From assembly GCA_023391335.1 (NCBI GenBank), contig JAEWBG010000028.1, positions 1 through 64,000 on the forward strand: a DNA stretch of 64,000 nt, written 5' to 3'. The position numbers were made by a program, and so were the translations under genes. The stretch comes from Pseudomonadota bacterium. Lineage in GTDB: Bacteria; Pseudomonadota; Gammaproteobacteria; Steroidobacterales; Steroidobacteraceae. Below are positions 18,357-27,599 of the stretch, in pieces; the first letter of the stretch is position 1; every line of letters begins with the position of its first letter. The notes below the pieces were generated by a model. That model was not told where the DNA came from. It did no database searches and saw only the letters and a list, made by a program, of their open reading frames with translations.

Positions 18357-20567
18357 ATGAGCAACCCGTCGGCGATCAACAATTCGATTGCGCAACTCGC
18401 CGAGCTTCATGGCGTCGGTTCGTCCTACTTCGACTATCGGGGCGAGCTGCGCGAAGTTTCGCTCGAATCGCGCGCCGCGATTTTGGCAGCGTTCGGCGTG
18501 GATGCGAGCGATGAGCAAGCCGCTGCGAGTGCGGTGAGCCGGCAGGAGACGATTCGCTGGACGCGGCTGACTCCCCCCACCGTCGTGGCAGAAGAGCACA
18601 CGCCGATCGAAATCCCCATTTCCGTGCCGGCTGACTTGGGCGCATCGAAGATCCAATGGACGATGGTGTGCGAAGGCGGAGAGATATCCAAGGGCACTGC
18701 GCGCCTGAAAGAACTCAAGGTCATCGAGCAGGGCCACGCCGATGATCGCGCGTATGTGCGATTGGCTCTGCCGATCCCAGGCGTTGCTAGCGGATATCAC
18801 GCGCTCACCGTCGAGCTGAACACCGGATTGATCGGCGAGCTGCGCCTCATCGTCGCGCCCTCATCCTGTTACGAACCCGAGATCATCAAAAACGGCGGGC
18901 GAGTGTGGGGCATTGCCGTCCAGCTCTATACCTTGCGCTCGCAACGCAATTGGGGTCTCGGCGATTTTGGCGATCTCAAAGATCTTGTCGAGCGCGTTGC
19001 CCCGCTCGGATGCGGCATTGTCGGGGTCAATCCGCTGCATGCATTGATGCCGGCGAATCCCTCGCATATCAGTCCGTACAGTCCATCGAACCGACAGTTC
19101 CTGAATGTGCTGTATATCTCGGTGCCCGACGTTGCCGAGTTTGCGGAATGTGCCGAGGCGCAGGCGCGCGTCGCGACAGAGGAGTTTCAGCGGTTGCTTG
19201 CCGACGTGCGCGCGACGCCGCTCGTTGACTACGTGCGTGTCGCCGGAATGAAGTTCGACGTCCTGCCACTACTGTACGCGCAGTTTCGTCGCAGCCATCT
19301 CGATGCAGGCACCGACCGCGCCCGCTCATTTCAAGAATTCGTCGCATCCCAAGGCGAGCCATTGCGACTGCATGCGATTCACGACGCACTCGATGCCCAC
19401 TTCCGCTTGCAGGGCCCGCAATACTGGGGCTGGCCAAGCTGGCCGGAGGAATATCGCGATCCCACTGCGCCGGCCGTGGTGCGTTTTGCACGCGAGCGCA
19501 GCCGGGACGTCGAATATTTTTTGTACTTGCAGTGGCTCGCATCGACGCAATTGGAAGCGGCGCAGTTGCGGGCCGAGGAACTTGGGATGGCGATCGGCTT
19601 ATACGGAGACGTCGCCGTCGGTGCCAACTCCGCGGGGTCGGAGACGTGGTCGAACCGTCACCTGTATTTGCAGGGCGCGTCGGTCGGCGCGCCTCCTGAT
19701 GCGCTTGCGTTGAAAGGTCAGGACTGGGGCATCCCGCCGCAAGATCCGAACGAGCTCAGAGAACAACAATACCAGCCATTCGTCGGCTTGCTTCGCAATA
19801 ACATGCGCACCGTGGCGGCGTTGCGGCTCGATCACGTCATGAGTCTGTATCGACTCTGGTGGGTGCCGCGGAACTTAATGTCGAAGGACGGCGCGTACGT
19901 GCACTATCCGGTGGACGATCTCATGGCGATTCTCGCGTTGGAAAGTCAACGCAACGATTGTGTGGTGATCGGGGAGGATCTCGGTACGGTGGCTGAGCCC
20001 ATGTCGAATGCGATGAAGCACTACCACACGTATCACTACAAGGTGTTGATGTTCGAGCACTACCCCGATGGCCGCTTCAAGCCGCCGTCGGAGTATGTAC
20101 GCGGTGCACTCGCGACCGTGACCACGCATGATCTGCCGACATTGCGATCCTGGTGGGAGAGCCACGATTTGCGCTTACGCGATGAGTTGAACCTGTACCC
20201 CAGCGAGGAGTTCAAGGTGCAAGCCGAAGGTGCGCGCGAGAACGAACGCCGCAGTCTTATGCGCGCATTGGTCGAGCAGAGACTATGGCACTGGCAGGAG
20301 CACGAACCGCTGCCGGCATATTCGGCCGCGCTTTCCCGAGCAGTCCATGCGTATCTGGGGCTCTCGACTGCAAACATCGCGCTCATTCAGATCGAGGATC
20401 TGATCGGCATGATCGATCCGGTGAATGTGCCCGGAACCGATAAAGAGCACCCGAACTGGCAACGCAAGGTCACCATGGATACCGAGGAAATACTCGAACG
20501 CAGTGACGTGTTAGAAATTCTGGATGGAATGAACCGCGCACGGCGCGGCGAAAATCCCAACGGCTGA
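18357..20567 (+). CDS. malQ: 4-alpha-glucanotransferase (amylomaltase)
   Basis: A GH77 disproportionating enzyme that transfers glucan segments between maltodextrins. The 736-residue protein has the long N-terminal extension of the E. coli MalQ type. The core shows Arg-Leu-Asp-His-Val-Met-Ser (nucleophile Asp near 491) and Gly-Glu-Asp-Leu-Gly-Thr-Val (acid Glu near 539). ATG 18357 is chosen because the reading frame upstream runs back into the glgX coding sequence without family similarity. It closes the four-gene glucan block. Confidence 0.94.
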   Translation: MSNPSAINNSIAQLAELHGVGSSYFDYRGELREVSLESRAAILAAFGVDASDEQAAASAVSRQETIRWTRLTPPTVVAEEHTPIEIPISVPADLGASKIQWTMVCEGGEISKGTARLKELKVIEQGHADDRAYVRLALPIPGVASGYHALTVELNTGLIGELRLIVAPSSCYEPEIIKNGGRVWGIAVQLYTLRSQRNWGLGDFGDLKDLVERVAPLGCGIVGVNPLHALMPANPSHISPYSPSNRQFLNVLYISVPDVAEFAECAEAQARVATEEFQRLLADVRATPLVDYVRVAGMKFDVLPLLYAQFRRSHLDAGTDRARSFQEFVASQGEPLRLHAIHDALDAHFRLQGPQYWGWPSWPEEYRDPTAPAVVRFARERSRDVEYFLYLQWLASTQLEAAQLRAEELGMAIGLYGDVAVGANSAGSETWSNRHLYLQGASVGAPPDALALKGQDWGIPPQDPNELREQQYQPFVGLLRNNMRTVAALRLDHVMSLYRLWWVPRNLMSKDGAYVHYPVDDLMAILALESQRNDCVVIGEDLGTVAEPMSNAMKHYHTYHYKVLMFEHYPDGRFKPPSEYVRGALATVTTHDLPTLRSWWESHDLRLRDELNLYPSEEFKVQAEGARENERRSLMRALVEQRLWHWQEHEPLPAYSAALSRAVHAYLGLSTANIALIQIEDLIGMIDPVNVPGTDKEHPNWQRKVTMDTEEILERSDVLEILDGMNRARRGENPNG

Positions 20568-20617
20568 CGCTGGACGAAGGCGCCGCGCGCAATTTTTTAA
20601 AGCTTTGAGGAACGTTC

Positions 20618-20998
20618 ATGCATCACAGCCGGCTCGCTGGATTCATCATCGATTGCAAGACGGACGATTTGGAAAAAGCCGCGGAATTTTGGAGTGCCGC
20701 CCTTGGGTATCCGCTGCGAGCGCAAGCTGAAGAACCTTCGCCGAAGTATCGTCAACTCATGACGGGACCTGATGCTCTGCACATCGAGATCCAACAAGTT
20801 GAACATGAGAGCCGGGTACACCTGGACATAGAGGCAGATGACATCGAATCTGAAGTACGCCGCCTCGAAGCACTGGGAGCTCGCAGAGTGCAGAGCGTAC
20901 ATACCTGGGTCGTCATGGAGGCGCCGACGGGTCAGCGCTTCTGCATCGTGCGTCCCCAACGCCCGGGACTGCAGTCTCGGGAGAACCAACGCCGATAA
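20618..20998 (+). CDS. VOC (glyoxalase-like) superfamily protein
   Basis: A 126-residue protein with the betaalphabetabetabeta pattern of the vicinal oxygen chelate fold. Phe-Ile-Ile-Asp-Cys-Lys-Thr-Asp-Asp at the start and Ala-Ala-Glu-Phe-Trp-Ser-Ala-Ala-Leu-Gly-Tyr match the glyoxalase-like (Glyoxalase_6) group, and Val-His-Leu-Asp-Ile-Glu-Ala fits the usual metal-side strand. Substrate is unknown. GAGGAA lies upstream of ATG 20618. It is 50 bases after malQ on the same strand, which may be chance. Confidence 0.8.
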   Translation: MHHSRLAGFIIDCKTDDLEKAAEFWSAALGYPLRAQAEEPSPKYRQLMTGPDALHIEIQQVEHESRVHLDIEADDIESEVRRLEALGARRVQSVHTWVVMEAPTGQRFCIVRPQRPGLQSRENQRR

Positions 20999-21087
20999 GT
21001 GTTATTCCTGACGATCTGTCAGTGGATCCAAGCGCTTCCCTGATGCGTTACATGCCCGCATCGGATGCACCCTATAAGGGAGGCGTT

Positions 21088-21270
21088 ATGTTACTGAGGT
21101 TGAAATCTTCTGAACTAAGTGTGATGCGGCCGCGCGTGACCCCTGATCCTGCGCGAGCCGCGGAGTTGCAGCGTCGCATAAGCGAGATGAGCTATTCACC
21201 TGAAAATGGCTTTCATCGCGATCGGGCGCAGCATCGCACGACGGTGCCGAAGTTGAGATTGGTTCGCTGA
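21088..21270 (+). CDS. Small hypothetical protein (60 residues)
   Basis: A short basic protein with no recognised domain. ATG 21088 is preceded by GGGAGGCG, a good ribosome site, which is the main reason to accept it. The frame extends upstream to 21022 without such a site. A proline-arginine stretch at the start is followed by a short amphipathic helix (Ala-Glu-Leu-Gln-Arg-Arg-Ile-Ser) and a basic tail. It may equally be a decayed or nonfunctional frame. Confidence 0.35.
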   Translation: MLLRLKSSELSVMRPRVTPDPARAAELQRRISEMSYSPENGFHRDRAQHRTTVPKLRLVR

Positions 21271-21306
21271 AGGGATCTCTGGTTCTCCAAGACGATTAGA
21301 CGACCC

Positions 21307-21344
21307 AAAAAAAAACGGGCTTACTCCGCGAGGAGTAAGCCCGT
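21307..21344 (-). terminator. Strong Rho-independent terminator for the minus-strand TonB-fusion gene
   Basis: A perfect 13-bp stem (acgggcttactcc / ggagtaagcccgt) with loop gcga lies at 21315-21344. Eight A residues at 21307-21314 become the U tract on the minus strand. It follows the stop of the 21361-23304 gene by 16 bases. Confidence 0.92.
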
Positions 21345-21360
21345 TCTTGACTGCAGCGAA

Positions 21361-23304
21361 CTACTTGCCGTCGCCCGGCGAGAAGCGCAAGCGCGTAATG
21401 GCGCGTTGCTCGACGATCACGCCGTTACGCGCGACCGGTTCAAAGCGCCACTGTTTCACGGCTCTGACTGCGGCATCGTCGAACACGTCCGCAGGGCTCG
21501 AATTGCGCACCTCGACATCTTCGACCGTGCCGTTCTGAGTGACATTGAAGGACACTTCAACCCAGCCTTCGATGCCTTTCTTCAGCGCAACTGACGGATA
21601 CACCGGCGCGACCATCTTCGTGCGCTTGAGTGTCGAGGCGGAAACCACGTTCTGCTGCTCGCGCGCCAGTGTCAGATCACGTTCTGCTTGCGCAATGGCG
21701 GCTTCGTTGTAGCGAGCGCCAACATCGCGTGCACCCGCGATCAGCTGGGCGGAACGATCGAATGCTTTCGCGTTCATCGCCTGCTTGCCCACTTCGAGCA
21801 AGCGGGTAGAAAGCGCACGTGACAGTTCTTCCACCTCAGGACGATTCGGTGCGGCCGCACGCAAGTTGTTCAATATGTCGCGGGCGCTGTCGCCTGCCGG
21901 ATCGATCAGTTTGCCTTGGCTAATGCGCTGACGGATGTTGGCGACCAGATCATCCGGCGTGGGACCTGCAGGTTGAGCTCGACGCGGAGCGGCGGCTGCA
22001 CGGTTTGCTTCCGCAAGCGCACGTTCCACTGCTGCCAGATTCGCACCTGCCGCACCGAGCTGGCGGGCCGCGGTGAGGTATTGCTGTGCGTCGTCGTTCT
22101 TGCCGGCCGAAAGCGACTTGCGAGCTTCCTCAGCCAATTCGTTGGAGAGATCGCGAATGCCCTGGGCAACGGTTGGATCGGTCGGATCCAAGCGCCGTGC
22201 TTCGGTCAGCGCGTCGCGTGCACTGCCGCCGGACGGAGAAATCAGCCGGCCGTTCTGCATTCGGTCTGTTGCTTGAGCAACGAGCGCACGCACCTTGCCG
22301 CCGACTTCTTGAGCTTGCGACAGCTTCAGGCGCTCGCGCTCGCGCGCTACCTGCGTGTCGAGGAACGCCAAGCGCGGATGCGTGGCATCGATGTCGCGAG
22401 CCGTTTCGATGTTGCGGATGGCATCTTCCAGATGCTCCGCAACCAGCGAGGCTTCGGCTTTTTCGAGAATCTTATCGACGACCGAGCGGATGCCCGCCTT
22501 GGCGGCTTCGCTGTTCGGATCGATCGACAAGGCGCTGCGATACAAATCGAGCGCGCTCTCGCCGACCGGCTCGAGGTACTTGCCTTGATCGAACGCTTCT
22601 TTTGCCAGCGCGATCTCGGCTTTCACCGGATCGGGCTTTTCGGGAATGCCCTGCTCGGAGGTCGTGGCGGTTTGCACAGCGGGAGCCGTCGGCTCCCGAG
22701 TCATGCGACTGACGCCGAACCAAATACCGCCGATGATGACCACCAGGCCCAGGCCCAGCGCGCCGTAAGTCACAACGTAGTTCTTGCCGCTGCCATCGCT
22801 CGAGCCGGCAGAGCTGAGACGTTGACCGGCGGCCGCGAGATCCAGGTGCTGCGTGACGGCTGCCTCGAGTGCGAGGCGAGTCTGGCCGTGCGAAAGTGGG
22901 GTGAGCAGGAAGCGGAAAATGCGACCCGCCGCGGTGAGCTGCATCAACGCCGCGCTGTCTTCGCGCTTGCCGGCGACCACCACCACCAGTTCGGGGAAAT
23001 GCTGTGTCAGCTGCGCGACGAGGCCTGCGATGTCCGCAGTGCTTGCGGTGTCCGCAACCAGAACGCCCGGTTTCAGGCTGGACAGCTTGTCGGCCACATG
23101 ATCGAGATCCGGTGCCGTCGTGACGGGCGTACCCCGCGGGGCGGCCTTTTTCACTGTCTCAACGAGACCCGCATCGCGACTCAGAACCAAAATCGGCGGA
23201 TGCGGCGTTTCATCCCCGAGATGCTTTAAATTCTGGGTATCGTCGATTTCGAGGTTAACTTCTTCGTGTCCTGAGGACGGTCGCGCTGAATGAGCGTTGG
23301 CCAT
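21361..23304 (-). CDS. Receiver-like/TM/TPR-like/TonB C-terminal fusion protein, copy 1
   Basis: This 647-residue protein has an unusual order. Residues 37-150 look like a degenerate response-regulator receiver: hydrophobic strand near 37-42, Asp85 after the third strand, and Phe-Leu-Leu-Thr-Pro near 132-136 where receivers have Lys-Pro, so the conserved Lys is Thr. One membrane segment lies at 177-198. TPR-like helical repeats span about 225-540, with several copies of a Pro-x-Gly-x-Ser-Ala-Arg-Asp motif. The C-terminus (556-645) is a TonB C-terminal domain with Gly-Ile-Glu-Gly-Trp-Val and Trp-Arg-Phe-Glu-Pro. The receiver part should be cytoplasmic and the TonB part periplasmic. Its paralogue at 37476-39212 sits in a chemosensory-like operon; this copy is alone. 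Confidence 0.82.
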   Translation of the reverse strand: MANAHSARPSSGHEEVNLEIDDTQNLKHLGDETPHPPILVLSRDAGLVETVKKAAPRGTPVTTAPDLDHVADKLSSLKPGVLVADTASTADIAGLVAQLTQHFPELVVVVAGKREDSAALMQLTAAGRIFRFLLTPLSHGQTRLALEAAVTQHLDLAAAGQRLSSAGSSDGSGKNYVVTYGALGLGLVVIIGGIWFGVSRMTREPTAPAVQTATTSEQGIPEKPDPVKAEIALAKEAFDQGKYLEPVGESALDLYRSALSIDPNSEAAKAGIRSVVDKILEKAEASLVAEHLEDAIRNIETARDIDATHPRLAFLDTQVARERERLKLSQAQEVGGKVRALVAQATDRMQNGRLISPSGGSARDALTEARRLDPTDPTVAQGIRDLSNELAEEARKSLSAGKNDDAQQYLTAARQLGAAGANLAAVERALAEANRAAAAPRRAQPAGPTPDDLVANIRQRISQGKLIDPAGDSARDILNNLRAAAPNRPEVEELSRALSTRLLEVGKQAMNAKAFDRSAQLIAGARDVGARYNEAAIAQAERDLTLAREQQNVVSASTLKRTKMVAPVYPSVALKKGIEGWVEVSFNVTQNGTVEDVEVRNSSPADVFDDAAVRAVKQWRFEPVARNGVIVEQRAITRLRFSPGDGK

Positions 23305-23663
23305 AGACCCCTCCTGGGGGTTTTCATGCTTGTCGCGTAATACTACTTATGAAAGATGGAATGACTGAGAACTGCATCAGGCTTTTGGGGATGAGCGCGT
23401 GAACTGCACCCCAAAAAACAGGATCGGCTCTGCTGGTCTTCCGAATTCCCCATCCGCAGCCGCACCGAACGCTAGCGCGAACCGCCGCGCGAATCCTACT
23501 CACGTGGCGCCGCCCACGACAACGGCCGAGGCAAGAGCCCGCATTTGTATACGCAATACGACCTTGGCGCCTTCGATTGCGTCACCAATCCGCGTTGCGC
23601 CATCAAAAGGACACGTGCTCTATCGCGCGACGCATGTACATGACCAGTGCGGGTGGAACCAAC
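23305..23663. other. Gap between divergent genes
   Basis: This 359-base gap separates the divergent TonB-fusion gene and ptrB. It holds an 8-bp inverted repeat (ttttgggg at 23383-23390, ccccaaaa at 23409-23416), probably a hairpin or protein site. CCTCC at 23310-23314 gives the ribosome site of the minus-strand gene. I see no further gene. Confidence 0.5.
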
Positions 23664-25781
23664 ATGTCTGATCTGCCGGTTACCGCGCCGATTGCGGAAC
23701 GACGTGCGCATGTAGTGAGCTCGGCGCATGGAGATCGCATCGATCCTTACTACTGGTTGCGCGACGACGCTCGAACCGATCCGCAGGTCCTCGGCTACTT
23801 GCAGCAGGAGACTCGTTACGCGGATGCCATGCTCGAGGGTTGCCGCGAACTGATCGATGAGCTGTATCGCGAGATCGTCGGTCGCATCAAACAGGACGAT
23901 TCCAGCGTGCCGGTTCGCTATCGCGGCTATTGGTATCACTCCCAGTATCAGATCGGCTGCGAGTATCCGCAGATCGTGCGGCGTGCCGATCGCGTGGATG
24001 CGCCAGAAGAGGTCATGCTCGACTGCAACGCGCTCGCTCAACAGACCGCGTTCTTCCAACTCGGCAGTTACGAAGTGAGCCCGGACAATCAGTGGCTCGC
24101 GTACACCGTCGACACAGTGGGCCGGCGTCAGTTCAGCTTGCGCATCAAGAATCTGCTGACTGGTGAATTGCTCGCCGACGAAATTGCCAACGTCGACACC
24201 AGCTTGGCTTGGGCCGAGGATTCGCGCAGTGTTTTGTACGTCGAGAAGGATCCGGTCACGTTGCTGGGCCGACGCGTTCGCTTGCACGTCTTGGGCAGCG
24301 CTGCAGAACGCGACGCGCTGTTGTACGAGGAGCCGGATGAAGCATTCGATCTCGTCGTTGCACGCACGAAGTCGGAGAAGTACTTGTTGATCGGCTCGGA
24401 GAGCACGACGACTTCCGAATGGCGCTATTGCGATGTCACCGATCCGCTCGGCGGATTTCGACCGGTGCTCGGGCGTATCGAAGAGCACGAATACCAAGTC
24501 GACCATCTCGAAGATCGGTTCATCATCCGCAGCAATGAGCACGCGAAAAACTTTCGCATCGTAAGCGTGCCGGTGCGGTATGCGGAGGATCGTTCGCAGT
24601 GGCGCGATGTCGTTGCGCACGACCCGGACGTGTTCGTGCACGCATTCGAGATCTTTCGCGACTATCTTGCAGTGAACGAGCGCTCCGGCGGATTGATGAA
24701 GATCCGTCTGCAAAGTTGGGAAGGCCCGGCCAAGCACCTGGTTGCGGATGACCCCGCCTACACCATGCGTTTCGGTTCGAACCCGGAACTCGATAGCGCC
24801 GCGCTGCGCTACATCTACACCTCGCTCACGACGCCAGCGACGACGTTCGATTTAGATCTGCGAACGGGAGCGCGTGCCCTGATGAAGCGCGAGCCGGTGC
24901 TCGGCGAGTTCGAGCCGGAGCAGTACGTCAGCGAATTCGTTTGGGCGCCGGCGCGAGATGGCGCGCGGATTCCGGTCTCGATCGTGTATCGGAAAAGCAC
25001 CGCGATCGATGGCAGCGCGCCGTTGTATTTGTACGCGTATGGATCGTATGGGCTATCGATGGATCCGGCCTTCAGCTCTTCGAGGCTGTCCTTGCTGAAT
25101 CGCGGCTTCGTTTTCGCTATCGCCCACATTCGCGGCGGTCAAGAATTGGGTCGTGCTTGGTACGATGCCGGCCGGCTCAAGCAGAAGTGGAACACATTCA
25201 ACGACTTCGTGGATGTAACGGACTACTTGGTTGCACGCAACTACTCGGCTGCGGACCAAGTGTTTGCCGCGGGCGGCAGTGCCGGAGGGTTGCTGATGGG
25301 CGTGATCGCGAATGTCGCGGCCGATCGCTATCGCGCGCTCATCGCGCACGTACCGTTCGTGGATGTGGTGACCACGATGCTCGATGAAAGCATTCCGCTG
25401 ACCACGCTCGAATACGACGAGTGGGGCAATCCGAACGAGGTCGATGCATACAAATACATGCTGTCGTACTCGCCCTATGACAACGTGAAGCCGCAGGCAT
25501 ATCCCGCGATGTTCGTTACCACCGGCTTGTGGGATAGCCAAGTGCAGTACTTCGAGCCCGCGAAATGGGTGGCGAAACTGCGGGCGTTGCGCGTTAATGA
25601 TGTGCCGCTGCTGTTTCACGTGAACTTGGAAGCCGGCCATGGCGGCAAATCAGGCCGTTACCAGCACATGCTCGAGATCGCACGCGAATACGGGTTCGTT
25701 CTAGGTTTACGGGCAGGCAAGCTTGCGATTCTCACTCATCCCAAGGCGGGCTCGACCGGCTTACACTCCGCGACACCATGA
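23664..25781 (+). CDS. ptrB: Oligopeptidase B (S9A serine peptidase)
   Basis: Cleaves short peptides after Lys or Arg. The 705-residue protein aligns by memory with E. coli PtrB: Asp-Asp-Tyr-Tyr-Trp-like start (here Asp-Pro-Tyr-Tyr-Trp-Leu-Arg-Asp-Asp), a seven-bladed propeller region, then the alpha/beta hydrolase domain with Gly-Gly-Ser-Ala-Gly-Gly (Ser near 538), Trp-Asp-Ser-Gln-Val for the Asp, and Glu-Ala-Gly-His-Gly-Gly for the His. ATG 23664 has GGTGGA upstream; the frame is open from 23577 with other ATGs at 23634 and 23640. No signal peptide, so cytoplasmic. Its stop overlaps the next start by 4 bases (ATGA). Confidence 0.92.
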   Translation: MSDLPVTAPIAERRAHVVSSAHGDRIDPYYWLRDDARTDPQVLGYLQQETRYADAMLEGCRELIDELYREIVGRIKQDDSSVPVRYRGYWYHSQYQIGCEYPQIVRRADRVDAPEEVMLDCNALAQQTAFFQLGSYEVSPDNQWLAYTVDTVGRRQFSLRIKNLLTGELLADEIANVDTSLAWAEDSRSVLYVEKDPVTLLGRRVRLHVLGSAAERDALLYEEPDEAFDLVVARTKSEKYLLIGSESTTTSEWRYCDVTDPLGGFRPVLGRIEEHEYQVDHLEDRFIIRSNEHAKNFRIVSVPVRYAEDRSQWRDVVAHDPDVFVHAFEIFRDYLAVNERSGGLMKIRLQSWEGPAKHLVADDPAYTMRFGSNPELDSAALRYIYTSLTTPATTFDLDLRTGARALMKREPVLGEFEPEQYVSEFVWAPARDGARIPVSIVYRKSTAIDGSAPLYLYAYGSYGLSMDPAFSSSRLSLLNRGFVFAIAHIRGGQELGRAWYDAGRLKQKWNTFNDFVDVTDYLVARNYSAADQVFAAGGSAGGLLMGVIANVAADRYRALIAHVPFVDVVTTMLDESIPLTTLEYDEWGNPNEVDAYKYMLSYSPYDNVKPQAYPAMFVTTGLWDSQVQYFEPAKWVAKLRALRVNDVPLLFHVNLEAGHGGKSGRYQHMLEIAREYGFVLGLRAGKLAILTHPKAGSTGLHSATP

Positions 25782-26206
25782 ATTCCGGCTATATCCTGCT
25801 CGCGGACGACAACCCTACCGACGCGGAACTGACGATCCGCGCTCTGGAGATTGCCGGCATCACTCAGCAGATCGTGTGGGTGCAAGACGGCGAGGCCGCC
25901 TTGCAGTTCGTTTTTCGCAGCGGGGTTTATGCGCAGCGCACGCCGGGCAATCCGCGACTCATGCTGCTCGATTTGCACATGCCGAAAATCGATGGGCTCG
26001 ACGTGCTGGCGCAGATCAAAGCGGATCCGGCAACTCGCTCCACCCCCGTCGTGATCATGTCTTCCTCGGATCAAGAGTCCGACATGGTTCGCAGCTTCTC
26101 GCTGTACGCCAACAGCTACATCGTCAAGCCGGTGGACTTCCGGCAGTTCACCGATCAGGTGGCGCTGCTCGGCAAGTATTGGATGCAGGTCAACCGGGTC
26201 GGTTAG
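25778..26206 (+). CDS. Stand-alone response regulator (Rcp1-like receiver)
   Basis: A 142-residue single receiver domain of the phytochrome-partner (Rcp1-like) type, with the longer loop after the second helix. All key residues are present: Asp10-Asp11 pair, phospho-acceptor Asp65, Ser in Met-Ser-Ser-Ser-Asp, and Lys in Val-Lys-Pro-Val. There is no output domain. The start overlaps the ptrB stop by 4 bases, indicating translational coupling, although a functional link to a peptidase is not obvious. No partner kinase lies next to it. Confidence 0.92.
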   Translation: MNSGYILLADDNPTDAELTIRALEIAGITQQIVWVQDGEAALQFVFRSGVYAQRTPGNPRLMLLDLHMPKIDGLDVLAQIKADPATRSTPVVIMSSSDQESDMVRSFSLYANSYIVKPVDFRQFTDQVALLGKYWMQVNRVG

Positions 26207-26239
26207 CTAGAACCTATCTCAAAAGCCCAGGTTCTTGTC

Positions 26240-27178
26240 ATGTGGTCGCGCCGTGAACTCATCGCACAAATCGCTGCAGGCTTAGGAGCGTTCGCGACCA
26301 CCGGCCCGGCGCTCGCTGCAACCAAGAGAAAGCCCGTTCCGCATCGCATGCTCAAGCGCCCCATTCGTTCCGCAAAACAAGATGAGTCCCTGCCGGTGAT
26401 TGGCATGGGTACCTGGAACACGTTCGATGTGGGTGCGAGCGCAGATGAGCGCCAGCCACTCGTCGGCGTCCTGAAGGCTTTTTACGATGCGGGCGGCAGC
26501 GTGATCGACAGCTCGCCCATGTACGGCAATGCCGAGTCCGTCAGCGGAGATCTCATCGAAGCGTTGAGCGCGCAGCCCAAGACATTCTATGCAACCAAGG
26601 TCTGGACTCGCGGTCTGGATAACGGCGTCGCGCAGATCGAACAATCGATGCGGCGCATGAAAACCTCGCGACTGGATCTACTGCAGATCCACAACTTGCT
26701 CGATTGGCGCACGCATCTGTCTACGTTGCGCCGAATGCAAATCGAAGGGCGCGTACGCTACTGCGGCGTGACTCACTACACCGAGTCCGCCTACCCCGAT
26801 CTGGAAACTGCGCTCACCACAGAGGCCTTCGATTTCGCGCAATTCAACTATTCCATCGCGAGCCGTGAAGCAGAAAAGCGCTTGCTCCCGCTATGCCAGG
26901 AACGCGGCATTAGCGTGCTGATCAATCGACCTTTCGAGGAAGGCGATCTTTTTACGAGGGTGCGTAATCACAAACTGCCTGCATACGCGAAGCACCTGGG
27001 CGTCCACTCGTGGTCGCAATTTTTCCTCAAGTTCATCATCTCGCACCCGGCCGTCACCTGTGTGATCCCGGCCACTTCCCGCGTCGAACACATGCAGGAC
27101 AACTTGCAGGCGGGTTTCGGCCCCATGCCGGATGCGAAGCTTAGGGAGCGGATGGCGCGGGATGTGATGAAAGCTTGA
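26240..27178 (+). CDS. Aldo/keto reductase with Tat-type signal
   Basis: A 312-residue NADPH-dependent oxidoreductase fold. The N-terminus has a twin arginine (Ser-Arg-Arg-Glu-Leu) and an Ala-rich hydrophobic stretch ending Ala-Leu-Ala-Ala, suggesting Tat export with cofactor bound. The catalytic set is visible: Asp in Val-Ile-Asp-Ser-Ser, Tyr in Met-Tyr-Gly-Asn, Lys in Ala-Thr-Lys-Val-Trp, and His in Gln-Ile-His-Asn. Substrate unknown. ATG 26240 follows the response regulator by 33 bases. Confidence 0.88.
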   Translation: MWSRRELIAQIAAGLGAFATTGPALAATKRKPVPHRMLKRPIRSAKQDESLPVIGMGTWNTFDVGASADERQPLVGVLKAFYDAGGSVIDSSPMYGNAESVSGDLIEALSAQPKTFYATKVWTRGLDNGVAQIEQSMRRMKTSRLDLLQIHNLLDWRTHLSTLRRMQIEGRVRYCGVTHYTESAYPDLETALTTEAFDFAQFNYSIASREAEKRLLPLCQERGISVLINRPFEEGDLFTRVRNHKLPAYAKHLGVHSWSQFFLKFIISHPAVTCVIPATSRVEHMQDNLQAGFGPMPDAKLRERMARDVMKA

Positions 27179-27599
27179 ATGACGGCTCGTTTCGCGAGCA
27201 AGAAGGCCTTCGGCAGGAAGGACGTTGCGTCAGGAGGGGCCTAGCGGCAGGCCAGAACAGCTCTGACCTGACGTTAGTCCTTCCTGATGCGAAAGCATCC
27301 TTCTTGACGAATGTCCCTCGTGATCGCGAAGCGATCCGTCATTCTTGGTCGCACTCGTGCCCCATGGCTTTGCTCTGAGCTGCCACTCCGTCACCCCATC
27401 ACCTCATCACCCCATTACTTCCCCATGCGGCTCCGCCGCACGCAATGTGCTCCACTTCTCTTTTCCGCCTTCCCTAAGCCACGCTTTCGTGCGAAGACGA
27501 GAGCCTGCAGTCATACTTTTTCGCTAACGTAAACACGCACCTGGCGACACTTGCGCCGGAAGAACAGCAGAACTCGGACGAGCTCTGTGGGAGAGGGGC
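27179..27599. other. Structured gap with stacked hairpins and word repeats
   Basis: No gene is credible here. A long imperfect hairpin spans 27215-27285 (aggaaggac / gtccttcct outer, cgtcagg / cctgacg inner). Short hairpins follow: gatgcgaaagcatc at 27286-27299, gatcgcgaagcgatc around 27320, and gcggctccgccgc around 27428. At 27383-27420 there is a copy of the gtgatg-type word repeat in its complementary form (ccatcacctcatcacc). It may be a folded 3' UTR of the reductase gene or a remnant of mobile repeats. Confidence 0.5.

Noticed and set aside
21916..23229. Long plus-strand ORF opposite the TonB-fusion gene (437 codons)
   Set aside because: Antisense shadow; composition is Arg/Cys-rich and lacks any family motif.
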